Of a stretch of 64,000 bases of DNA, positions 8,462 to 19,078 are shown one piece after another. Source of the DNA: Rhodococcus opacus (GTDB taxonomy: Bacteria; Actinomycetota; Actinomycetes; Mycobacteriales; Mycobacteriaceae); contig NZ_JAAXPA010000028.1 of assembly GCF_012396235.1 (NCBI RefSeq), positions 46,742-110,741 of the forward strand. Direction: 5' to 3'. Each line of letters starts with the position of its first letter. Positions within the stretch are counted from its first letter, which is position 1. The position numbers and the translations under genes are program-made. The notes under the pieces are model-generated. The model had not been told where the DNA came from and searched no databases. It saw nothing but the letters and a program-made list of their open reading frames with translations.

Positions 8462-8820
8462 GGCCGCGACCTGTGCGCGACCACCGCGACGTCCGCGAAG
8501 GTCAGCGGGATCGGCGCGGACGGCTTGTGCAACACCACCTCGGTGCGCCGGACACGAGGGTCGGTCATCACCCCGTCCGCGATCTCCGCGGCGACGGTCT
8601 CGATGAGGTCCCGTGAGGGTCCCGCGACGATCGCGGCCGCGCGCTCGGCCAGTCCGCCGTAGTCGAGGGTGTCGTCGAGGTCGTCCGATGCGGCGGCGGG
8701 GGCGAGGTCCATCCAGACGGTGATGTCGACGTAGAAGTCCTGACCGTCCCGCTTCTCGTGTTCGAAGACGCCGTGATTGCCACGAACCTTCAAGCCGCGC
8801 AACTCGATTCGATCACTCAC
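8458..8820 (-). CDS. folB: Dihydroneopterin aldolase
   Basis: This 120-residue enzyme cleaves dihydroneopterin to 6-hydroxymethyl-dihydropterin and glycolaldehyde. The features ELRGLKVRGNHGVFEHEK (N-terminal catalytic region) and TLDYGGLAE (about residues 51-59) are characteristic. The GTG start at 8820 overlaps the folP stop by eight bases. Length is normal for the family. Confidence 0.95.
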   Translation of the reverse strand: MSDRIELRGLKVRGNHGVFEHEKRDGQDFYVDITVWMDLAPAAASDDLDDTLDYGGLAERAAAIVAGPSRDLIETVAAEIADGVMTDPRVRRTEVVLHKPSAPIPLTFADVAVVAHRSRP

Positions 8821-9670
8821 GTCCGGCTGCACCCTTTGCCCAGGCCTCGGCGACCGCGATGGCGTCGAGGGAACCCTGCGCGTCGTGCACGCGCACTCCC
8901 CACGCTCCGTGGGTGGCGGCGAGCGCCGAGACGACGGCGGTCGCGATCTCCCGGCCGGCGGGCGGGCGCGGTTCCCCGTCCGCATCCGCCAGCAGCGAAC
9001 CCAGGAACCGCTTGCGGGACGCGCCGATCAGGACGGGGAATCCCAGCGCGTTGAACTCGGGCAGCGCCTTCAGCAGAGCCCAGTTGTGGTCGGCGTTCTT
9101 CGCGAATCCGAGACCCGGATCCAGCACCAGGGAACCCGGATCCACCCCGGCCTTCACGGCCAGGTCGACCTGGGTCATCAGTTCGTCCCGGACCTCACGG
9201 ACCACGTCCTCGTAGTGGTCGGCGGTGCCGCGGTGCACGTAGTCGGCAGCCGAACGCCAGTGCATCAGGATCCACGGCACTCCGGCGTCCGCGACGACCG
9301 AGGCCATCGCCGCATCCGCACGGCCACCGGCGACGTCGTTGATGATCGACGCACCCGCCTCGATCGCGACCTCCGCGACCGACGCCCGCATCGTGTCCAC
9401 GCTGACGCAGATGCCCTCGCCCACCAGGTCCGCGATCACAGGTGCGACGCGACCGGCTTCGACGTCGGGATCGACCCGCGCCGCGCCCGGCCGGGTGGAC
9501 TCGCCGCCGACGTCGACGATGTCGACGCCGAGACGCTTCAGTTCCAGACCGCGCGCGAGCGCCGCGTCACGATCGAGGAAACGTCCGCCGTCGGAAAAGG
9601 AATCGGTGGTGACGTTCAGGACGCCCATCACCACGGTTCGGCCTGGCGCGGGCAACTCGATCACGGTCAC
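8813..9670 (-). CDS. folP: Dihydropteroate synthase
   Basis: The 285-residue TIM-barrel enzyme joins 6-hydroxymethyl-dihydropterin pyrophosphate to p-aminobenzoate and is the sulfonamide target. MGVLNVTTDSFSDGGRF is the first signature, VDVGGESTRPGA the second, and GASRKRFLG carries the substrate-binding Ser-Arg-Lys. The GTG at 9670 overlaps folE by four bases (GTGA); another GTG two codons later is possible. Confidence 0.96.
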   Translation of the reverse strand: MTVIELPAPGRTVVMGVLNVTTDSFSDGGRFLDRDAALARGLELKRLGVDIVDVGGESTRPGAARVDPDVEAGRVAPVIADLVGEGICVSVDTMRASVAEVAIEAGASIINDVAGGRADAAMASVVADAGVPWILMHWRSAADYVHRGTADHYEDVVREVRDELMTQVDLAVKAGVDPGSLVLDPGLGFAKNADHNWALLKALPEFNALGFPVLIGASRKRFLGSLLADADGEPRPPAGREIATAVVSALAATHGAWGVRVHDAQGSLDAIAVAEAWAKGAAGRE

Positions 9671-10284
9671 TTCCGCAGAATAAGGTCCAGAGCCTCGGAA
9701 CGTGAGGCCGCGCTGGACTGGAGCAGACCACGCACCGCGGAGGTGGTGGTACTCGCACCAGGCTTGCGGATCCCCCGCATCGCCATGCACAGGTGCTCGG
9801 CCTCGATGACCACGATCGCACCGCGCGGGTCCAGCTTGCGCATGACAGCGTCGGCGATCTGGCTGGTCAGACGCTCCTGCACCTGCGGACGCTTGGCGTA
9901 CAGGTCGACCACGCGCGCCAGCTTCGACAGGCCGGTCACCTTGCCCGTCTTACCGGGGATGTACCCGACGTGGGCGACCCCGTGGAACGACACGAGATGG
10001 TGCTCACACGTGGAGTACAGCGGAATGTCGCGAACGAGCACCAGCTCCTGGTGCCCCTCGTCGAACGTCGTGTTCAGCACGGTGTCCGGGTCGGTGTAGA
10101 GGCCCGCGAAGACCTCGCGGTACGACCGCGCCACGCGGGCGGGCGTATCCCGGAGTCCGGGACGGTCCGGGTTTTCACCGATCGCGATCAGCAGTTCGCG
10201 CACCGCAGCTTCGGCACGCGGCTGATCGAACACCCGGCCTGTCTCGAGCGCCACGGGCTCACTACCGAGATGATTCACCGACAA
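9667..10284 (-). CDS. folE: GTP cyclohydrolase I
   Basis: The 205-residue enzyme converts GTP to dihydroneopterin triphosphate, the entry step to folate. YSTCEHHLVSFHGVAHVGYIP contains the zinc-binding Cys and His, and EAEHLCMAMRG supplies the second zinc cysteine. The start is a TTG at 10284 supported by GGAGGAG six bases upstream; a GTG two codons later is less well spaced. The operon continues into folP, folB and folK by short overlaps. Confidence 0.95.
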   Translation of the reverse strand: MSVNHLGSEPVALETGRVFDQPRAEAAVRELLIAIGENPDRPGLRDTPARVARSYREVFAGLYTDPDTVLNTTFDEGHQELVLVRDIPLYSTCEHHLVSFHGVAHVGYIPGKTGKVTGLSKLARVVDLYAKRPQVQERLTSQIADAVMRKLDPRGAIVVIEAEHLCMAMRGIRKPGASTTTSAVRGLLQSSAASRSEALDLILRK

Positions 10285-10344
10285 CCGAAACTCCTCCAGT
10301 ACCGGGACCGATCGTCCCGAAGCAACAGCCTAGTGTCGGGCGGA

Positions 10345-12615
<2,271 letters not shown>

Positions 12616-12825
12616 ACAGGTCGGCCGAGATGGCCGGTCCTTTCGAGAGTGCGGGTCTTCCGGGTGCGCCTTCCGGCTGCCAACCGGACAAACCAGGTTA
12701 CCGCGAAGGCACCCCGGCGACTCCAGGTAGCAGCCAACCGCCGTTGGGAGCGGTCTCTTTCTTTCAACGCATGCGATTGCCCATCGGTTCCCTCGGACTC
12801 GATCCGGGTCCGAATGTGCGGGAGT

Positions 12826-14172
12826 TCACCGCGCGGGCGCGACCCTCGGCCAGCCGCCGCCCACCCGCTCGATGTGAGCGGCCAGGGCCAGGATCCTGGC
12901 CTCTCCTCCGGGCGGTGCCGCGATCTGCACGGCCAGCGGTGTGCCCGAGTGTGAGTGCGTGCCGACGGGCACACTCGCCGCGGGCCACCCGACGAGATTC
13001 CACAGCGCACTGAACGGGGCGTACCGCACGTTGGCCACGATGTTCGACAGCCACGACCGCTCGCTCCACGTCGTCGCCGCGAGCGGCGGCTGCGCGAGAG
13101 CGGGTGTGATCACCACGTCGTAGTTCTCGAAGAATGCGCGCAGCGACTCTTCGAGCCTGCCCACCTGCTCGGGGCGGACGAACCGGCCCAGCGCGCGGCC
13201 CACCGCGACGTGCCTGCGGGTCCGCGGCTGCAGTAGCCGCAGATCGAGCCCCTTCGCGTCGGCGGCCGTTCCCGCGGTCCAGCGGGCGAGAACGGGAAGC
13301 AGGTTGACCGGGTACGGCAACGTCGCAGGCTCGACGTCATGGCCCGAGCCGGTCAGTTCCCTGCCCGCGCGCACGGCCGCATCCCGCCACTGCGGATCGA
13401 CCGTGGCCAGGAATGTCGGCGACCCTGCCGCCACCGCGATCCGCAGTGGTTCCGACGCGCCGATCCGCGCGAGTTCGGGCCGGTCGGCGAGGACGGACAG
13501 CATGAGAGCGGCGTCGTCGACGGTCGTGGCGATGGGCCCGTTCTCGGCCATCCCGAACCACGAGGTGGCGCCGAGTTCGGACGGCACCACTCCCCTGCCC
13601 GGTTTGATACCGAACACTCCGCAGTTCGCGGAGGGGATGCGGATCGACCCCAGACCGTCGGTCCCGTGGGCCAGGGGCACCATCCCCGCGGCCACGGCGG
13701 CGGCCGCTCCCCCGGACGAACCCCCGCAGGTCCGCGACGGATTCCACGGATTGCGGGTGATGTGGCCGGGCGCGTCGGTGGTTCCCCACACCGCCAGCTC
13801 GGGGAGGGTGGTCAGGCCGACGACCACCGCTCCCGCCGCCCGCAGTCGCGCGACGACCGGGTGATCGGAAACCTTCGGTTCGGCACTGGTCGCACCCGAT
13901 CCCTCGCGCATCGGCAGTCCGGCCACGGAAATGACGTCCTTGATCGCGACGGGCACTCCTGCCAGCGGAAGCGTGGACAGATCCGGCCGGCGAGAGAGGG
14001 CGAGGGCGTCGGCTCGGGCCTGTTCGGCGAGGACCGTGACGAACGCCTGAATCTTCGGTTCACGCTCGTCGATGGCCGCGAGCGCGGCCTCGACATGCTC
14101 CATCGGGCTCGAGACGCCCGAGCGAACCTGCTCGGCGACGACGACGGCTGAGGTGAACGGGGAGTCCCCCAT
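12826..14172 (-). CDS. Amidase-signature family hydrolase
   Basis: The 448-residue enzyme belongs to the amidase signature family. The Ser-cisSer-Lys triad is visible: K78 in VAIKDVIS, S152 in GGSSGGAAAA, and nucleophile S176 in DGLGSIRIPS, spaced as in characterised members. The substrate cannot be inferred; GatA is unlikely because no gatB or gatC lies nearby. A TATACT box ends exactly six bases before this ATG and there is no Shine-Dalgarno sequence, so a leaderless mRNA is likely. An in-frame GTG immediately precedes the ATG. The 210-base gap to ftsH contains no other gene. Confidence 0.87.
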   Translation of the reverse strand: MGDSPFTSAVVVAEQVRSGVSSPMEHVEAALAAIDEREPKIQAFVTVLAEQARADALALSRRPDLSTLPLAGVPVAIKDVISVAGLPMREGSGATSAEPKVSDHPVVARLRAAGAVVVGLTTLPELAVWGTTDAPGHITRNPWNPSRTCGGSSGGAAAAVAAGMVPLAHGTDGLGSIRIPSANCGVFGIKPGRGVVPSELGATSWFGMAENGPIATTVDDAALMLSVLADRPELARIGASEPLRIAVAAGSPTFLATVDPQWRDAAVRAGRELTGSGHDVEPATLPYPVNLLPVLARWTAGTAADAKGLDLRLLQPRTRRHVAVGRALGRFVRPEQVGRLEESLRAFFENYDVVITPALAQPPLAATTWSERSWLSNIVANVRYAPFSALWNLVGWPAASVPVGTHSHSGTPLAVQIAAPPGGEARILALAAHIERVGGGWPRVAPAR

Positions 14173-14178
14173 CACCCG

Positions 14179-14184
14179 AGTATA
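14179..14184 (-). promoter_or_regulatory. -10 box giving a leaderless amidase transcript
   Basis: Minus-strand TATACT is followed by six bases (CGGGTG) and then the amidase ATG. This spacing puts the transcription start at or beside the start codon. No convincing -35 hexamer is seen. Confidence 0.5.
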
Positions 14185-14336
14185 TGGTGCAGGGAAGCAG
14201 TCGTTTCGAGTATTCGCGCTGGATACAGTAGGTCTGCGGGGTTACCATTCGCTTGTCCCTGGATGGGACTCTTCACACCGCTCCAGACAACCTCGATGTG
14301 CCCAGAGAACCCGCCCAGTAGAACCCTCGATGTGCA

Positions 14337-16457
14337 ATGACCAGAGGAAACGGGTCGGGCAGAGACGGATCGGCCGCTGGATCGGACTCTGCCGAACGGA
14401 CCGTCGGAGTCACGAACTCCGAACACGAGAGCAGCGAAGCGACGGTCGCGGCCGGACCGTCGACGGTGGTTGCTGAGCAAACCATGTCCGCACGGACCAT
14501 GACCGCCGAGCAGACCGCCGCCGCCGAACACACCGCGGCGGCCGAGCAAACCGCACCCGCCGAGCAAACCGCGGCCGCCGAACAGACCGCGGCCGCCGGT
14601 CCGACCGTGACCGCCCGCCAGCCGGACACGCTCATCACCACGCCGCCGGGCAATGCGGCGCTCGACGATGTCGAGGTCGGACAGCAGGTCGACGACTTCG
14701 ATCTGCTGATGGGCCTGGGCAGCGGCGCGTTCGGCCGCGTGTTCCTGGCACGGCAGCGGTCGATGCAGCGACTCGTCGCGGTGAAGATCTCGCACGACAA
14801 GGGGAACGAGCCGCAGACCCTCGCCCAGCTCGACCACAACTACATCGTGCGCGTGTTCGACCAGCGGTTGCTCGAGGACCGCGAACTGCGCCTTCTCTAC
14901 ATGCAGTACCTGCCGGGCGGCACCCTGCTGCGGGTTCTGCGCCGCGTACGCGTCACCCCGGAACAGGACCGGACGGGCAGCCTGCTGCTGGATGTGGTCG
15001 ACGAGGAGATGCGGGAGAAGGGCGAGATCAGGCCCACCGACTCGAGTGTGCGGGACGAAATCGCATCGCTGACCTGGCCGGAGACGATCGCGTGGCTGGG
15101 GCGGCGACTGGCGGACGCCCTCGACTACGCCGGCAAGCGCGGCGTCCTGCACCGCGACATCAAGCCCGCCAACATCCTGCTGACGGCCGAGGGGGTGCCG
15201 AAGCTCGCCGATTTCAACATCAGTTTCAGCGACACCGTCACTGGCGCGTCACCGCTCGCCTACTTCGGCGGATCCCTGGCCTACATGTCCCCCGAGCAAC
15301 TCGAGGCGTGTCACCGCGGTATGCCCGGGACGGCGGCGGACCTCGACACCCGCAGCGACATCTTCGCGCTCGGCGTGATGTTGTGGGAGCTGATGTGCGG
15401 GCGGCGTCCGTTCGAGGACGAGGACGTGTCGAGCGAGTCGCTCGTCGCACTCGAAGCGATGCTGGACCGCCGCAGTCGCGACATCGACCCGGAGTTCCTC
15501 GACCAGTTGCCCTACGACTGCCCGCCGTCGCTGCGACGGGTACTCCTGACGTGTCTGGCACCGAAGCCGGAGGACCGGTGGTCGTCCGGTGCCGAACTGG
15601 CCCAGCAATTCGACCTGTGCCTGAATCCCCGGGCCCGCGACCTCGTCGATCCGCCGCCGAACAGTTGGCGCATGCGGCTGCGCCGCTTCGCGCTCCCGAT
15701 TCTGGTGATCGGTATCGCGGTGCCGAACGCTCTCGCCGGCGCCTACAACTACCACCACAACAAGATGCTGATCATCAGCAATCTGACGCCGGAGGCCCAG
15801 CACTCGTTCGAATCGATCCAATTGGTGATCAATTCGATTGCGTTCCCGCTGGGCGCGATCATGCTGCTCTACTGGTGCCGATATCCGCTGCTCGTTCCGC
15901 GTGGTCTGCGCAAGGGGAAAACGTACGACCGCCAGACACTGGCCCGGGCCCGCACCGACACACTGCTGCTCGGCGACCGCGTCGTGCTGGTGGTGTTCGG
16001 GTTGTGGGTCATCGCGGGCATCGCCTATCCGATTTCCCTGCAACTCGCGGCGGGGAACGTTCCGCCGGGCGCGTACGTGCACTTCATCGCATCACTGATC
16101 GTGTGCGGTGCCGTGTCGGTGGCGTACCCGTTCTTCGTGGTCGCGTTCTTCGCGGTGCGCTGTATCTACCCGACCCTGCTGCCGCAGGACATCGCCAGCA
16201 GCGCCGACGCGCACAAACTGCGGGGCCTCGACCGCCGGAGCACGCTGTATCTCGCGGTGGCCGCTTCGGTTCCGCTGGCCGGTGTGGCCGGGGTGACGTT
16301 CCTGTCGCCCGACGAGATCACGCTCGTGATCATCGCGGTCCGCATCCTGTGCGTCGGCGGCATCTTCGCGTTCGTCGGCGTGTACTGGCTGTTCCGGCAA
16401 CTGGAGCAGGACCTACGGGCGCTGGAGCTCGCCGTGTCGCACGAACCCGTCCGCTGA
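14337..16457 (+). CDS. Serine/threonine protein kinase with six membrane segments and a DFN motif
   Basis: The 706-residue protein has a low-complexity N-terminus with about five AEQTAA-like hexapeptide repeats (residues 57-86), a kinase domain (about 120-430) and a C-terminal membrane region. Kinase landmarks are the glycine loop GLGSGAFGRV (126-135), K150 in VAVK and HRDIKPAN (272-279). The magnesium motif reads DFN (292-294) instead of DFG, followed by SPEQ in place of APE. Six hydrophobic segments lie at about 451-470, 494-514, 548-570, 582-607, 636-656 and 661-686. Most actinobacterial Pkn proteins have one such segment, so this architecture is unusual. Metal-binding D292 is retained, so activity is possible. 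It sits alone on the plus strand between amidase and hpt. Confidence 0.88.
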   Translation: MTRGNGSGRDGSAAGSDSAERTVGVTNSEHESSEATVAAGPSTVVAEQTMSARTMTAEQTAAAEHTAAAEQTAPAEQTAAAEQTAAAGPTVTARQPDTLITTPPGNAALDDVEVGQQVDDFDLLMGLGSGAFGRVFLARQRSMQRLVAVKISHDKGNEPQTLAQLDHNYIVRVFDQRLLEDRELRLLYMQYLPGGTLLRVLRRVRVTPEQDRTGSLLLDVVDEEMREKGEIRPTDSSVRDEIASLTWPETIAWLGRRLADALDYAGKRGVLHRDIKPANILLTAEGVPKLADFNISFSDTVTGASPLAYFGGSLAYMSPEQLEACHRGMPGTAADLDTRSDIFALGVMLWELMCGRRPFEDEDVSSESLVALEAMLDRRSRDIDPEFLDQLPYDCPPSLRRVLLTCLAPKPEDRWSSGAELAQQFDLCLNPRARDLVDPPPNSWRMRLRRFALPILVIGIAVPNALAGAYNYHHNKMLIISNLTPEAQHSFESIQLVINSIAFPLGAIMLLYWCRYPLLVPRGLRKGKTYDRQTLARARTDTLLLGDRVVLVVFGLWVIAGIAYPISLQLAAGNVPPGAYVHFIASLIVCGAVSVAYPFFVVAFFAVRCIYPTLLPQDIASSADAHKLRGLDRRSTLYLAVAASVPLAGVAGVTFLSPDEITLVIIAVRILCVGGIFAFVGVYWLFRQLEQDLRALELAVSHEPVR
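14510..14599 (+). repeat. 18-bp degenerate tandem repeats encoding AEQTAA units
   Basis: About five 18-base units related to gccgagcaaaccgcggcc run in frame through the kinase N-terminus. They encode AEQTAA, AEHTAA and AEQTAP variants. Such in-frame repeats can change number between strains without breaking the frame. Confidence 0.7.
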
Positions 16458-16472
16458 CGAGCAGCGCGGAGA

Positions 16473-17027
16473 TCAGCCGCCGTAGACGGAAGGCTCGAGG
16501 GTCCCGATGTACGGCAGGTCGCGGTACCGCTCGGCGTAGTCGAGGCCGTACCCGACGACGAATTCGTTGGGGATGTCGAAGCCCACGTTCGCGACGTTGA
16601 CGTCGACCTTGATGGCGTCGGGCTTGCGCAGCAGCGTGACGACCTCGAGGGACGCCGGGTTGCGGCTCGACAGGTTGCGCATCAGCCAGGACAGCGTCAG
16701 ACCGGAGTCGATGATGTCCTCGACGATCAGCACGTGCCGGCCGGCGATGTCCTTGTCGAGGTCCTTGAGGATGCGCACGACGCCGGAGGACGACGTCGAC
16801 GACCCGTAGGAGCTGACGGCCATGAACTCCATCTGGGTGGGGATGGGGAGGGCCCGCGCGAAGTCGGTCATGAAGAAGATGGCGCCCTTGAGGACACCCA
16901 CCAGGAGCAGATCCCCTTCCGGGGCGCCCTCCGGGTAGCGCTTGGCGATCTCCTCGGCCAGTTCGACGGTACGTCGACGAATCTCGTCCTCGGAGATCAG
17001 TACCGATGCGATGTCGCCTTCGTACAC
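16473..17027 (-). CDS. hpt: Hypoxanthine-guanine phosphoribosyltransferase
   Basis: The 184-residue purine-salvage enzyme converts hypoxanthine or guanine with PRPP to IMP or GMP. The PRPP-binding signature is VLIVEDIIDSGLTLSWL, and LVGVLKGAIFFMTDFAR plus EFMAVSSYGSSTSSSG form the flexible and catalytic loops. FVVGYGLDYAERYRDLPYIG near the C-terminus binds the purine. The GTG at 17027 lies four bases after the tilS stop, so tilS-hpt are co-transcribed, as in many actinobacteria. Confidence 0.96.
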   Translation of the reverse strand: MYEGDIASVLISEDEIRRRTVELAEEIAKRYPEGAPEGDLLLVGVLKGAIFFMTDFARALPIPTQMEFMAVSSYGSSTSSSGVVRILKDLDKDIAGRHVLIVEDIIDSGLTLSWLMRNLSSRNPASLEVVTLLRKPDAIKVDVNVANVGFDIPNEFVVGYGLDYAERYRDLPYIGTLEPSVYGG

Positions 17028-17031
17028 GCGA

Positions 17032-18012
17032 TCAAACCCTTCGTCGGTCGTCCAATCCGACGTTCAGCCTGCCACGTCGTCGGCGGACCACCAACCTCGC
17101 GTCCGGTGTTCCGCCCCCGATCGCCACCTGTCCCTGTCCCCGCCACCGTGCGACGAGGTCGTCCACGGCCCGCAGTTGCGTGTCTCCGAGACCGCGCGCA
17201 CCGGCCGCGAGTAGCCAGCTGCGCAGCACCCGCCTGCGGACGGGTGGCGCCGACAGAACGAGCACGGCCGCGTCGATTTCGCCGTTCACCACGACTTTCG
17301 CCTCGGCGTCGGCGGCCATCGCGTCGAGGACCGCCCCTTCCTCACGCAGGTGTTCCCCGGTGCGGGCGAGGGCCCCGGCGACGCCGCCGCCCAGGACGTC
17401 CTCGAGCAGCGGCAGCACCTCGGTGCGCAGCCGCACCCGCACGAAGTCGGGTGAGGCGTTGTGCGGATCCTCGTGCGGGCTGAGTCCCAATTCCGCGCAG
17501 GCCTGCCGGGTCACAGCGCGTTTCACGTCCAGCAGCGGTCGCCCCCACGGGCTGTCGTACGCGCTCATCCCCCAGATGGATCGACCCCCCGAACCGCGCG
17601 ACAACCCCAGCAACACCGTTTCGGCCTGGTCGTCGAGGGTGTGTCCCAACAGCACCGGGCGGGTTCCGCGCGCCGCGTCGAGGGCGCGGTAACGGGCCTG
17701 CCGGGCCGCCGCCTCGAGCCCGCCCGACCCGGTCACATCGACGGGAAGCACCTCGGCGGACGCGCAGCCGAGCGCTCGGGCACGGGCCGCGGCCTCGTCG
17801 GCCACGTCGGCCGATCCCGGCTGCAGCCGATGGTCGACGACGAGGGCGCACACCGAACGCGCCTCCGCGGCGGCCGCCGCGGTCAGCGCCAGTGAGTCGG
17901 CACCACCCGACAACCCGACCGCGATCTCGCCGTCCGGGGCGTGCGCCGCGATCCAGCGCCGCACGGCGTGACGAACCTCGAGGATCGCCGGCTCCTCGGG
18001 AAGCAGCGTCAC
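17032..18012 (-). CDS. tilS: tRNA(Ile)-lysidine synthetase
   Basis: The 326-residue enzyme modifies the wobble cytidine of the tRNA-Ile CAU anticodon with lysine. The PP-loop motif GLSGGADSLALT occurs at about residues 33-44, and HTLDDQAETVLLGLSRGSG is the second family signature. It starts with GTG at 18012. The C-terminal TilS domain is short, in line with actinobacterial forms. It is located between the metallopeptidase gene and hpt. Confidence 0.94.
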   Translation of the reverse strand: MTLLPEEPAILEVRHAVRRWIAAHAPDGEIAVGLSGGADSLALTAAAAAEARSVCALVVDHRLQPGSADVADEAAARARALGCASAEVLPVDVTGSGGLEAAARQARYRALDAARGTRPVLLGHTLDDQAETVLLGLSRGSGGRSIWGMSAYDSPWGRPLLDVKRAVTRQACAELGLSPHEDPHNASPDFVRVRLRTEVLPLLEDVLGGGVAGALARTGEHLREEGAVLDAMAADAEAKVVVNGEIDAAVLVLSAPPVRRRVLRSWLLAAGARGLGDTQLRAVDDLVARWRGQGQVAIGGGTPDARLVVRRRRGRLNVGLDDRRRV

Positions 18013-18031
18013 CGGCTCAGCCCTTCTCGAA

Positions 18032-19078
18032 TCAGCCCAGTACCCGGGACACCCAGGCGTCCGGCGCGTCGATCTCCGCGAGCCGGGGCAACGTGTCGGG
18101 GCCGGTCCACACGACGTTGAACCGGTCCATCCCGACCTTGTCCACGACGGCGTCGACGAACGCCTTGCCGCGCACGTATTGCGCCATCTTGGCGTCCATC
18201 CCGAGCAGCGCCCGGATGAGACGCTGCACCGGGTTGCTCTTGCGGCGGCGCCGCTGATCGAACGCGGCCCGGATGGCGGCCACCGACGGCACGACCGCGG
18301 GTCCGACGGCGTCCATCACGTGGTCCGCATGTCCCTCGAGGAGGGTGCCGAGCACCAGCAGACGGTCGAGTGCCTCGCGTTGCGGCTCCGCCTGGGTGGC
18401 GCGCAGCAGTCCGACGATGCCGCCCGGTGCGCCCGACTCGTCCGGCTCTGGGCGCCCGCGGTCGCGCAGCGCGGAGGACAACCGGCCGACCATGTCGGTG
18501 ACGGACTCGTCCTCGGCGGATCCGAGGGTCTCCACCGACTCCTGCATGTAGCCGGTGAGCCACGGTGACGACGAGAACTGCACCCGGTGCGTCACCTCGT
18601 GGAGGCACACCCAGAGCCGGAAGTCGCTGGGCCGCACCCGCAACGTGCGCTCGACGGACACCACGTTGGGCGCCACCAGCAGCAGGGTTCCGTTGTCGCC
18701 GGTGAACGGGTCGTACTGGCCGAGGATCGCCGAAGACAGGTACGCGAGCATCGCCCCGGCCTGAAGGCCCGCCGGCTTGCCGAGCAGCATGCCGGGAGCG
18801 GCGTCGCCGCCGGTGAGTTGCGACATCGAATGCGCGGCGGCGTGGATCCACCCGGCCCGGTCGAGGATCTGGGCGGTCGGCACCGGAAGTCCGTCGGCGA
18901 GGCCGGTGACTTCCCGGACGGGCAGTTCCGCGCGCATCGACGCGTCGGCCAGTTCCGCGACCACGGTTTCGGCCGTGTACCGCGACGTCACCGGTCCGCT
19001 GCGCGCGAGCTTCACCCCCGTCCTGGCTGCGAGCTTCCAGTCGACGGCACCACTGAAGGCGTTTCCTTCGGCGGCCAT
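18032..19078 (-). CDS. Zincin-like metallopeptidase (DUF2342 family)
   Basis: The 348-residue product carries an HEVTH zinc motif at residues 160-164 (LWVCLHEVTHRVQF) and a later LEGHADHVMD segment likely to supply the third ligand. These are hallmarks of the DUF2342, zinicin-like family conserved in mycobacteria next to tilS and dacB. The substrate is unknown. ATG at 19078 overlaps the dacB stop by one base (TGATG). Although older annotations label relatives as coenzyme F420-associated, nothing in this context supports such a role. Confidence 0.85.
   Translation of the reverse strand: MAAEGNAFSGAVDWKLAARTGVKLARSGPVTSRYTAETVVAELADASMRAELPVREVTGLADGLPVPTAQILDRAGWIHAAAHSMSQLTGGDAAPGMLLGKPAGLQAGAMLAYLSSAILGQYDPFTGDNGTLLLVAPNVVSVERTLRVRPSDFRLWVCLHEVTHRVQFSSSPWLTGYMQESVETLGSAEDESVTDMVGRLSSALRDRGRPEPDESGAPGGIVGLLRATQAEPQREALDRLLVLGTLLEGHADHVMDAVGPAVVPSVAAIRAAFDQRRRRKSNPVQRLIRALLGMDAKMAQYVRGKAFVDAVVDKVGMDRFNVVWTGPDTLPRLAEIDAPDAWVSRVLG

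Noticed and set aside
14172..15152. Minus-strand frame opposite the kinase start
   Set aside because: Antisense of the repeat and kinase N-terminus, with the GGR-rich look of shadow frames.
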